Positions 9,733 through 21,200 of a stretch of DNA of 64,000 nucleotides are shown here, in pieces (the stretch's first letter is position 1; each line of letters begins with the position of its first letter). Source of the stretch: Klebsormidium nitens (Eukaryota > Streptophyta > Klebsormidiophyceae > Klebsormidiales > Klebsormidiaceae). The notes under the pieces were generated by a model. That model worked only from the letters and a program-made list of their open reading frames with translations, was not told the origin of the DNA and did no database searches. The stretch is taken from positions 1 to 64,000 of the forward strand of contig DF237207.1 of assembly GCA_000708835.1 (NCBI GenBank), in the 5' to 3' direction. Position numbers and translations under genes: made by a program.

Positions 9733-11690
9733 GCAGTTGCATACGGATTTCTTGTACCCCCATTGATACAGACAGGGTCACTAGCACAACAGACGTCAGG
9801 CCAGGGTCATGGGCATCTGCTACAGACCATAAATCTGCCCCGCCAAGCTAGGTCGCTTCTGGTCGGTCTGATTGTTGTTGCTGTTTGGGAACTAGCTTGA
9901 CGCTATTGTACATTCAGAGGGCTGCCTGCGGTGTGTTTGCCCCAGGCGGCCACGGAAGACCATTACCTGTTGTTACAAGCCGCCTTCGTAGGGGCCCATA
10001 CATATTACGGGACTCTGTCCCGCATGCCGGCTGGGAAGCAGCATGTCGATCATGCACCCTTGTTTGAGCATAATCCTGTTCAGCTTTCACAACTGAAAGG
10101 TTGTTGCAAATCGAGTGTTCACAACGTCGTGACTTCACTGCCTCGGTTGCAAAGCCTTGAGGCCTAAAATCAAGAGATCAGCTGGTCGCGGATTTGAAAG
10201 ACAGCACGGGTCCAGCTTAGCATGCAAATTGCTGCCGAACTGTGCCATTGACCTCGAAAATGTTTGCAGCAACGTTCTTCTGGTGGCACCGTTGCATAAA
10301 AGGGATGGAGGGCAGATCCAAGTTTCTTCATGAATGCATTTTAGCAGTCCCATGTTTCTTTTCGATCCTTGCTCGAATACAACGGTATATTCATTGTTGG
10401 TCACCATGAGCCGGAATCCATGTTTTTATGATGTTGCTTGTACCTGCGCTTAATCCGCACTAGATATTTGAGTCGTCAGATGACATTTCTCGATTCAACA
10501 CGTTGCTATTACTGTTCACATGGAAAAAAGGTCGAATGGGCACATCACCCGAAGTGACTTTTGCTGCCAGCCTATAACGAGTATCCGATTGTGAGCAAAT
10601 AAATACCATGTCTAGAACTCTCAGACTCGTACATGAATGCCTGGGCCATGGTCACTCGGTTCTTAATTTCATATACAGTGACGATCTGGAAACTCTCTAG
10701 GGAAACTCTAGTATACTTCGACACTAACTTTGATCGAAGCAATCATAGCCGGATAGTTTACGTGCGCAGAGACGCTCCTAATCAGTGTATTAAACAAGAA
10801 CAAGAACTGCATCGAATCTACCTTCAAATAATGACCCATTGATGTGCACATGTGTATGTAGACCCTGAAGATTGCATGCCCAGCTAGCTTGACAATGCAA
10901 CTGTCGAATTAAGGATGATATATGCTTTGAGATCGCACGGAACTGCGGGCTCGAATGATTGACCCAAAATGGTCGCGAAACCTGACGCTGGCCCTAGTCC
11001 TTTACTTTCAATGACAGCTTGAAGTTCGTACTCAAGTGCTCATGCCGCTCCGCAATGCATAGAGCCGTGAATGAACAGTGCATTCCGCGAAATTAAAACA
11101 AGTGCACTAGGTCTCCGTCCGCCTGAGACCACGCCTAATGCGGATTAGTAACATGAAGCTGGGCTTTGAACTCTTTGCAAAGTCTAGACCAAAAGACTAT
11201 CGACGGATGAGGCCCTGTCGCACAAAGAGCAAACAGTAAACCAGCATTCAAACTAGCATGACAGGGCAACTTCAATACTGGCCGACCAAAGAGGAAGTGG
11301 CAAGCCCATTTGGCAACAACTTATCCATCCGACAGCTAGAAGAAAGGTTGGACAAGAAGGTGAACTTATGAAGTAGGACGTACATGCTCCCGTCTTGGAT
11401 CACCGAACATTTCTCGAACAACAGATTTCTTCTTCAATCTAACGCCCATGTACTAGCGCCATCAAATACTCCGCACAAATCGACAGCGCGAAGTGACAAA
11501 CATGTCGAGGTCCTTACATATTACAAGGCAATCCAATTAAAAAAAAAAAAAAACTTCCTCGAACCCGTTATTTGTGATGCGATGCTGGCAAGAGTGCACG
11601 TTTACAAACATAATTGTATCTAAGCTCCAACAACTTTTAAGCTGAAGCCTCTCTATCACATACAAGACCTCGTTTATGGTAACCAAAGGC
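9733..11690. other. convergent 3' region between Lhcb4 and ferritin
   Basis: About 2 kb holding both 3' UTRs and no further supported gene. On the minus strand TGTAA (11606-11602), the usual green-algal poly(A) signal, lies about 85 bases past the ferritin stop. No TGTAA was seen close to the Lhcb4 stop. A run of 14 A lies at about 11539-11552. Confidence 0.5.
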
Positions 11691-14036
11691 TCAAGCCGCG
11701 TGCTCCAATGCCTCCTGAAGTTGCAGGTCAAAGTGGAAGACACCTGATGCAAAGAACAGTTTGCCAATCAGCAACACGTGATGAGAAAGTTTCAGACCAA
11801 TAGAAGTTCAATTGATAGCAATGCGATTGACAAACCTCAGCTCAGATCCTGAACAGCCATTATCCAAACGATAGAGACTCCACATTCAGCACAGATAGCC
11901 TGTAGACGCGGTGCGCTTGCAGGCCTCACCGTGTCCCTTGCCCACTCTCCTCAGCTGCGAGACGTACTCCGACACCTGCTTGATGGCCTCCACCTGCACA
12001 CGCACACCACACGAGCGGTCATGCGCCTAGATTTCTACATTGCACCGCAGCCCTCAAGTTCACCGTCAATGTGGCGGTTGGCACTCTGACAACCTGTCCC
12101 CCCTGCTCCCTGATTCGCCCAGGCAAACCAGGTGCCCAGTGCAGGCAGCATGGATCACTCCGCCGATGTTCCGGAGGTGCGGGGTGGCCTGACCTGCTCC
12201 TCCAGGAAGTTGCCCTCGATGAAGTCGGTCATCTGCGGGTCGTCAGACTCCTCTGCCGTCTTGTGCAGCGCCAGCAGCTTCTCGTTGGTCAGCTTCTCCA
12301 GGCACAGCGCCAGCTCCATGGCTGCACACACACACCAACAGCTTCAGCGCGCGCTACACAGCACATGGCACACAGCACGAGCAAAGCACCGCCACCCTGC
12401 CGGCGCCATGCCGGCGTACACAAGGGCGAAGATGGTAGGGCCCAATTCAAGTGCACTTGCTTTGCGAATTGCCCTGTTGTTGCTGCTAGTCTGGAGGGGA
12501 CATCACACACCACCAATGGGGCCCAGCTCACCGTAAAGGGCATCCCCCTTGTCGCTGTGATCGTACTCCGTCTGCGGTGCCAGAATGGACTGCAGCTTCA
12601 CGCGGCCCCCCCGGATGTTCTGCGCAGACACACAGAGGCGACATGTTGCCCATGTGAGCCACTGCCTGCGGCACCTTCAAGGAACACATTGAACAACCAG
12701 CTTGCACACACAGCGCGCAGCCTCCTTGCACAAGGTAGCCTGGAGCCCCTCTTGCTGGGTGGACCTGCAGCCGTATGGGGCATGGGGCCGGCCAGCAGGC
12801 CCCCGCGCAGGGCGGCGGGCGTGCTGCACGTGCTCACCTGGTACTTGATGAACATCTCAGCATGCTCGCGCTCCTCCAGGGCGCTCTGCCGGAAGAACCT
12901 GCACCACCACCGCACATCAGCGCCATCCCAATTGGCGCATGCAATTGAAGACAAGACAGACACGCCGCACCAAGACTTGCCCACAGCAAGCCACTTGTTC
13001 AATCTGTCCAGCAGCATTTCCAGGCAGAAGGACCTGTACTTGCAGAAAATACTCACATTCAGATTGGAATTAGTGTAAAGGCAGCATCAACTTGATGCAG
13101 ATTATGGGTGGGGTTGGACAGTTTGACCCCCACGCAATCGCTGTCAATTTCTAAATGCTCGCAGGCGGTATAAGGATGCTCCCCTCTCTAGAACCCGGAG
13201 CAGCTAGGGTCGGAACTCACTTGGCAAGGCCGGGCAGGGCGACATTGTCCCGATCAAAGTAGGCGGCCAGGGCATGGTAGATATAGCTGTTGTTGTACTC
13301 CACGCTGCAGCACCAACAAAGAGCAGGCTCAACAGGCAGCCCAGGCGACGAACAGGGGCTTGGAGAATATCCCCAAAAAACTCCGCACAAAATGCAGAAC
13401 CATTACCATATTTTGAGGCGCGCAGCGGCTCTATGGATGCAGCTGCCTGAAAAAGGTTTCTGTCCTGCGCATAGCAGCGCTGCTACCAGCCATTGACAAA
13501 ACCGTTGCTTTTGCACCCTGAGATTTGAAGGCAGGGGGAGGTTGGAACTCAGATTTAATCAGGCGGACAGCAGAACTGAGCGAATGCCATGTGAAGCCAG
13601 GCGGGCGGGGCAAGCTGCTGGCAGCATGGCACATGCTTTTCGCAGGGTCAACGACAAGAGGTAGCTTGCAAGAGAGCTCCCCTCACTTGATTTGCTCATT
13701 AATCCCCGCCTCTGCCGCCTGCGAGAAGCGCTGCCGGGCAAACGACTCCTGCGATGTCTCGGGGACGCTCTTGACCAGGCCCTGCACCTCCTGGAATGGC
13801 TCAAACACCACGCCAGTCAGGGTGGCCTCCTTGCTCTCCACCTCCTGCGCCCGCACAGCGCTCGGCCGACGGGCCGGCAGTGGCGGCGTGGCATGCCCCC
13901 AGGAGACAGCACTAAAAGCAGGAACGAGGGGGGCAGTCGCTGCTGTGCCAGGGCGACAGTGTGACAACCTTGTGCTGCTGAATGGTGCCCCCAATTGGAC
14001 GGCGCTCCCAGAGAGCAATGCTGCGGATGCCGCCAT
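11691..14036 (-). CDS. plastid-type ferritin subunit
   Basis: Iron-storage subunit of the 24-mer ferritin shell; the N terminus suggests chloroplast import. Seven exons on the minus strand (14036-13687, 13304-13221, 12898-12838, 12619-12532, 12321-12194, 11993-11930, 11743-11691) close in phase to 275 residues. All introns are GT-AG. About 70 residues of Ala/Ser/Pro-rich leader precede the helix start [13 protein letters not shown]. Ferroxidase ligands are present by alignment with H-type ferritins: Glu119 (NVEYNNSY), Glu153/Glu154/His157 (EEREHAE), Glu203 (CLEKLTNEK) and Gln237 (LEEQVEAIKQ), so the subunit should oxidise Fe(II). The short last exon supplies the typical GKGHGVFHFD ending. If the last intron is not removed, the frame instead runs to a stop at 11886 with an unrelated tail. 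Heads diverge from CAP-D3 about 1.2 kb away. Confidence 0.93.
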
Positions 14037-15274
14037 AGCTGATCTGAGCTTGTTCCGAGCTGCACAAATGTGATGACCGCTGCTTCAGCCTCTCGAGTGA
14101 TCACAGTGACAGTGACACAGCTGAGCACTGCATAGGATAGCGAGCACACCATCTGCCATTGGCATTGGCATGAACCTGGACTAAGCTGGACTCGAGTCTT
14201 TTCGGTCCCACTCAGATCGGGACATGGACAAAAATTCCGCCGTTTTGATTGGGCCGCGTGTCAAATCGACCACGTGTCGATCATAGACGGGGGTCCGAGT
14301 TGCGGGAAATTGAATCTGATGCAACGTCATTTGGACGTCACTTTTCGAATGTCAAGGGATCGGACGGCCACAGTGAACCCATTGCTGTATCGAACGGCCT
14401 TTGGGGGCCATTTGATATTCCTGATTTCGTCTTTTAAAAGCTATACCCTCTTTTATATCTAGAGCTCTTTTTTCCTCTTTTCTTCTCTTCGTTTCTCTTT
14501 TCTCTCTTCTTTTCCCCTGTACCTCTTGGCTGTGAGTGGGACCCCACCTGTGATATTTATCCTACGTAGCAACGTAGCTTCGAAACAGATGTCACGCGAA
14601 GATTCACACTACGTATGGCAACGGAGTGTTGACTAATAAAATAGGTATTCCAGTAATCCAGAAGCCCCCGGCATAGTCCGGGCAAACATACCAAATTAAA
14701 CCCCTTACTTAGGTACTATAAAGCATCCTTACCGGTATAGCGCTCCGCACCCATAACCACCCTAACCACCAAACCAAACCTAGGTACCCGTCCCCCGGTT
14801 GCCTACGTTTTGAACACTTCGTTAGGGAAAAACTGAATTGAGAGTCGGAATGGGTACAAAACTCAGCAAGAGGGAGGATTGATCTCCCACCGTCCATTGT
14901 TTCTGGCGCAAAATCTAGCCCTTCACGACCGTCCGTTCACTACCTTGTTTCCTTACAAAATTCAAATTCATTGACTCGAGTCCAAGGCTGCTGATCAACA
15001 GTGACATCAACAATGTCCGAGGCTGCAGGGCGCCCATGGGCCATTTGCAACTTGCAAGCGATGCCATGGATGGCTTTCACGGGTTCACCGAACACCATAC
15101 CGTATCCTTCAGGCCTCTCCAACTGGGGAATGTACCGTAGATGGTGAAGTTGAGGTGAAACTTGGCAATCTGGAGTTGCTGTAATTCATGGAGGGCATCG
15201 TCGTACTGCGTTGGTGAATACTGGAGAGCGGCACCAGTCATGTTCGTTTTGGCGGGAGGTCTTTGACAGGTCTG
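14037..15274. other. divergent intergenic region, ferritin / CAP-D3
   Basis: Contains no supported gene; should carry both promoters. Visible structure: a long pyrimidine tract (about 14447-14525, mostly C/T on the plus strand) and a segment (about 14739-14790) that resembles 7607-7650 in inverted orientation. No iron-response element was recognised. Confidence 0.45.
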
Positions 15275-18200
15275 ATGGAACTTGGATCAGAACCACTCAG
15301 CAGCATGGAGTGGGCAAAGAAGGTGATGGAAGAAATGATGGATGCCACGGTGCATTCTGATGGCGTGGCTCCTGGCCTGTCTGGTCATGCCATTGAGGCT
15401 CTGGCCAGCATCTTTGGTGGACAGCTTACAGCAGGCACGATGAATGGAGATGGAGGTGTGAATGAACAGGATGCGCCGCCGGTGCCCAGCAGCCAGCTGA
15501 GCGAGCTGTGGGCAGGCCTGGCGGGAAGCTCCGGGCGGTTGAGCCAGCTGGTGTCGGGGCTGCGGCACCCCATGGAGGGCGGGGGGCCCGCAGGCCAGGG
15601 GGCTGCCGCAGCCTACTTGGGCATGCTTCTTGCCCCAGGCTGCCCGCTGTACAGCCTGTTTGACACACTGACTTTCCTGGCGCTGCTCAAATGCATACAG
15701 GAGGCGAGCAGAGAGGAAGCCAAGAGAGGTGAATGATGCTCCAGATTGTTTGCAGACACCAAATGGCACATTCTTGTATAGGTTTCAAGAACAAAAAAGC
15801 TACAAGAAGCAATAGGGCCGGCCACCGAGTGGGTCCCACTTCAGACAAAGCTTGGGGCCATATGGAGTGGAAAGGGTAAAACCATTAGGGACAACACAGT
15901 GCTGGCGCATAGAAGGTGTCTAGTTGCCCTTCCAATTCTCTGAGCAGATCTGGCTGCCAAAATGCTTTACCATTGCTTGTGTCGTCCAGCTGATGACGTC
16001 GCTGCTTCCAGAGCCTGGCAGCGACCTCACCTTTCCATCTGGTTGCTCCACAGACATTGGGAGTCGCACGGGGGAGATGTCAAAGAAAAAGGCCGGGAAG
16101 AGGCGAGGGGGAACCCGCGATGAGTCTGAGCCCTGCGATGCAAGCGAGCCTGCCCTGGATGACGTGGACACAGGAGGGAGTGCAACCTATGCTCCGAACC
16201 CCGGCCATGCGGCGAGGTTAGCAAGACGGCTGGTCACCGGAGACCTCCTGGTTGGCCTGACGAAGCTGCTCGGGAAGCTGCCCCTGGCCGATCAGCCAGA
16301 GGCCAGGAAAGTGCTCATTGACACACTAGCGGAAGCGGCCCGGGGCGGAGCCGCGGGTGGGGGCCAGCGTGCCACTGAAGTTGCGTACGCGGCGCTGCTC
16401 CGGCTCTTTGAGCTGGAGCATGGTGTGCCACTGGAGACAGGAGTGGCCATCATGCGGGCAGTGACGCCCAGTGTGCTGCTCGCTTATGAAAGCACAGGAG
16501 GGACGCCGGATACCGAGCAGCGGCCGGCGAGACGGGGGGACGAGCAGGGCAGGACGAGGGCAGGCGTGCGGGCCCGGGCGATTGCGTTTGTGTCCCAAGA
16601 TGTGCTGGAGTGGGCTAGGGCACAGGACGAGCAAGGGGGGCTTGACGGCAGCGGTCAGGGCGCGCAAGCGGACTGTCCTGAGAGTCCCATTGCTGGTCCG
16701 TCTGAGGGCGGTGGCCAAGCAAGGACCCAGGCGGCCCCACAGCAGCCAAGGAGTACGAGTGGGAAGGCCGTGCGTCTGGCAGTAGCAGCAATGCTGCGCC
16801 ACCTGTCGCTGAAAGCAGCAGATTTGAAAGCGGACGGCCGGGCCCTGGCAGTGGACGCAATTGGCTGCATTGCTGCACAGCTGGACAGTGGGGATCTGCA
16901 TAAGTTCGCAAAGTTTGTGCTCCGACTGTCAAGGTAAGCCCTCGTTGGGCGTGACTTTAGGTTGGAGCTACTGGCACGCTTGATGTCTTGATCTGTTCAG
17001 AAAAGTATCTGCTAACTCGGTCTTCGTTCTGTCAAGATTCGGCCTCAAGAGCCCCCACTGGCAAGCCGAAATTGGGCAACGGCCTTCTGAAAGCTTTGAC
17101 TTCTCTGGCGCCATCCTAGAACACAGCCGCATCATCTCCTTGCAGGAACGCCAAGGTGTCCTTGCGCCACTTTGCTGTGGACCTCGCCGTGGGCCTGCTC
17201 ACTCAGCTGGCGGACCCCTTCCACCATGACAGCCCCCTCCCCGCTGGCAGCCCCCCCCCTCCAGTTCCCCCTCCTGTCCCCCTCTGCCAATCTCGAAGCT
17301 TCGCCTGCCCCGTCCTGCTCCGCCCCCTGTGCTCCTGTGGCTTGGCCGTGGGGCGCCCTGTGCTTTGCTGCCCTGCTGCAGCGCTGCTCTGACAAGGCCC
17401 CCCAGGTGCGCTCGCGCGCCCTCACCAACCTGGCCACCGCCTGGGACCACGCCTGGGCCGAGCCGCGCCACCGGCCCTTCCTCCTGGACCTCCTGGGCCT
17501 GCACCCGCCACGAGAGGGGCCCCCGCAGGCAGCAGCCACCCCGCACTGGAACCCCTGGGGCGCAGTGGGGAGGAGCCCCAGCCCCCTCCCGGGGGACCTC
17601 TCCCCAGCAGCCTCCACCGCGCAGCCTGGCCCCGGGCCGTCCCCGCTGACCCCCGAGGCCGCGTACCGCAGCCTGGGCCCGCTGCTGCGGCGCAGGGCTG
17701 GCGACGGCAAGGCAGCCGTGCGGCGGGCGGCCCTGGGCCTGATGGAGCAGCTGGTGCGCGGCGCGGGGAGTGCGCCCCACCTGGGCGCCAGAGACGGGCC
17801 GCCCGAAACTCCGGCGCAGCCTCCTGGGGGCCGGGGCACGCCTGCGGGGAACAAGGTGGGGGCGTTCCCCACAGGTGCGGACCTGGCAGTGATGGAGGCG
17901 GCGTGCAGCGACCCCGCGCTGAGCGTGCGCAGGGCGGCCCTGGGGGCGATCTCTGCGGTGCTGCGACGCTGGCCGGGCAACGCCGCGGTGGCCAACGCGT
18001 GGGCGCAGGCCGTGCTGCCCATGGTGGCAGATACGGAGCAGAGCGTGCAGGTGAGGGGCGCACACGGCAACCGCACGAGACTGGGCCGCTGGCCTGAGAC
18101 GCAATGTTTTCCTGTGTGTCAGTGTTCTGGCCTGAATCAGTTTATGCAGGCCACCTTAAGTGTTGGAAAGACGTCCTTTCGAAAAGGGCGACGCAGCATG

Positions 18201-21200
18201 TCACGTTTTCCCCACCCAACTACTCCTTCGCAGTCAGCCTGACAAGCCTTATCCTTATGACTCCCTCTTTCCCCCTGTCGACTTAACTCTTCGCCCTCTG
18301 CCCCTGCCAGGAGCGCTGCCTCGACCTGTTTCAAAAGCTCGTGCTGGACCGCGTTGCCCAGGCGGGGCCCACCGTGGCTCCGCCCCAGGGCCCTGCCAGG
18401 GCGAGCGGGGAGCCTGGTGTGCCACGCGAGGTGATCACCGCCCTAGGCGCCTTATCCCACCGCGGCGGCCCTGCGCCGGCCTGCCTCACGCGTCTGTGCG
18501 GCCTGCTGGCCAAGAAGGGTCGCCTCCAGCCGGGCGTGGCGGCCGCGCTGCAGCGGGTCATCATTGTAGCCGAGCGGTGGGGCACCAGCCGGCCCCAGGC
18601 GCCACGCGGGGCCTGGCTCCTGCTGGCAGAGGCGGCGGCGCACACGCCGGGGGCGGTCTCGTGGGAGTTCCTTCAGAGCCGGTGGCGAAAGCTGGGGGAG
18701 AGCGAGGACGGGAGTAAGGGCGGCGAAACGGGGCGGAACTACGGCACAGCGGGGCAGGAACGGGGCGGGGCCAGCGCTTCAGCGGCGGTGGAGGACCGGG
18801 TGTGCCTCCTCCGGACGATTGTGCACGTGGCGGCATGCTTCCCCGAGGACGCTGCGGCCCGCCTCGCCTCCGCCCTGCTGGCGAAGCTGCACAACTTTGC
18901 GCTGCGGCCGTGCGACGTGGGCCCGCACGTGGACGCCCTCGTGGTCCTCTGCGCGCGCACTCCGGGCGGGCAGGCCCAGCTGCGGCACACCGCGGCCGGC
19001 CTGCTGGAGCGCGCAGCCGACCTACTGGCAGCCCACGTCCGGGCAGGAGCGGGCAGCGAAAGAGCGGCCCAGCCGGACGGTCCCCCTGTGCCCTACACAG
19101 CGCCTGACAGCAGTGCTGCGGTGCCGTCGGAGGCAACGGTGGAGACCGCCTTGTTCACGGTGGGCGCGCTGGTGCAGGCCGCCAGTGACGGCCCGCCGCC
19201 CCCCCGGCTGGTGACGCTGGTGCAGTCCCTGGTGGCGGCCCCGTCCTCGGGCCGGGCCGTGCCCCGCGTGGCGGCGCATGCCTGGGTGGCGCTGGGCAAG
19301 CTGTGCCTGGCGGACGAGCGGCTGGCCAAGCGCTGCATGCCGCTGCTGGTGCAGGTGAGGGGAGGCGGGCGAGGAAAGAGGCGAGACGACTCTGGGTGCT
19401 TTGAAGGAGACGGGATGAGAGTCAGGCACCGGACGCCAGGCCTGCCTGCGTCCTTATGCGTACCTCCCGCCGTGGTTCTTGTGTTGAACCACGGCATGTG
19501 GCTCTGGTGCAGGAGCTAGAGGGGGCTGCGTCTCCGGCGGTGCGCAACAACATCCTGGTGGCGCTAGCGGACCTCTGCGTCCGCTATACCGCGCTTGTCG
19601 ACAGGTCAGCCGCACCCCACGCTCGACCTCTCGACCACTGTCACGGCATCAGCCTTGCGAGGCCCTCAGGCTTGGCAGAGTGCCTTGAATTATCTATCTA
19701 GTCCGAGTTCCTTTCCCAGGTCTCTCGGAGCCCCCTTCTCCTCTGCCGTCTCTTCCTGACCCTGTTCCTTGTCTGTTGCGGCGCCAGCTGGGTGGGGCGG
19801 CTGGCGGTGTGTTTGCGCGACGCGTGCGAGGTGGTGCGGCGGCAGGCGCTGCTGCTGCTGGGCAGCCTGCTCCAGCGCGAGTACGTCAAGTGGCGCGGCC
19901 CGCTCTTCCACCGCGTCCTGCGCGCCCTCGTCGACGACTCGCCCGCCGTGCGCCGCCTCGCGCACTGCCTCTTCCACGACGTTCTTGCCGGTGAGCCGCA
20001 CCGGCAGCAGCACCGCAAACACGGCCGGTGCTCGGAATGGCAGGGCGCGACCGTGTCAAGGCGTCCCTAGCCGGCTCAGGCGTCCCCACTTCGCAGTTGA
20101 CCATAGGAGTATCTACAGCGTCAATCGCAATGGACATGTCACGGTCACCGCAACAAAGTTGAGCAGCAATCTGCATGGCTTTCCAACGGAACGGCTGCCG
20201 CACATCACCCTGCCATCGCCAGCTTCGCTCGCTTACTGGTGGGAGCTTTCTTGCAAACGTCGTTTGGCAAATGATTTGTGTTGCAGAATGAAGTAGCGGC
20301 CTTTCTGACGTGCACCAACACGGGCTGACTGGCTGGGCACCTGCACAATCGTTTTTCTCTTTGCCTGGCCGACTTGCACCTGGCTCCGTCGAGTTGAGCA
20401 ACAATCGTCGGCAGTCATGGCCTGATTCACTCTCGAAGGAACCTGCGGAAAGCGAGATGGACGTTCCTGCCAGCTTCGCCGCTGCTGCGCCGCTGAGCGC
20501 GATCTGCCTCCGACCGGTTGTTGAGGCCCGGCCGTGCGTGTGCGTGCAGCGAAGGCCCCGCTGCTGGCGTACACGCACTTCGTGGAGGCGCTCTCCGTGC
20601 TCAACGACTGCCCCGCGCTCCACTCCGACACCGTGCGCGCCGCCTCGCAGCGGGAGCGCGACCTCTTCTCCATCAAGTGAGCCGGCCAGCCTCGTGACAG
20701 CACCGCAGGACGCCTTAATTTCCTCCTCCACATGTCCGCCTGGTCTCTGCCTTCCTCGAGCCGTCTGCCCAGGCCTGGATTGTCTCACCTCACCAGGTGG
20801 CCTCCCGCTTCGTCTTTCCACCGTGGGCGGCTGTGCGCGTGACCCGCCGCTCTTGGTTGCTGCGTGCAGGGGCCTGGACGCGGGCGCGCAGGCGCAGCGC
20901 GTGGTCATCTACGACGCCCTCCTGGCGGCCATGGCGCCCGAGCACCGCTTCGCCACCACCGCCAAGCTCTGCGCCGAGGTCAGCGCCGCCGCCTCCCGCT
21001 CGTGGGCCACTGCACCTTACCTAACCAAAGGAATCTTTCCTGCGACAAACTCCTGAGGACTTTGCGTGTCGCTCTCCGCAACCCGTTCGCCTGAAATCGA
21101 TTTACACGTGCAGATCCTGGGCGGCGTGGCGGAGGGCGCGCTGGCCCTGCCTGCGTGCGCGGGCGTGCTGCTGGACGCGCTGACAGTGGTGGCCAGCAAG

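Noticed and set aside
17199-18104. Long minus-strand frames (about 300 residues) opposite CAP-D3 exon 3, and similar ones at 19886-20908
   Set aside because: They are mirror frames of GC-rich coding sequence, full of Arg, Gly and Pro, cross the introns of the plus-strand gene, and resemble no family.
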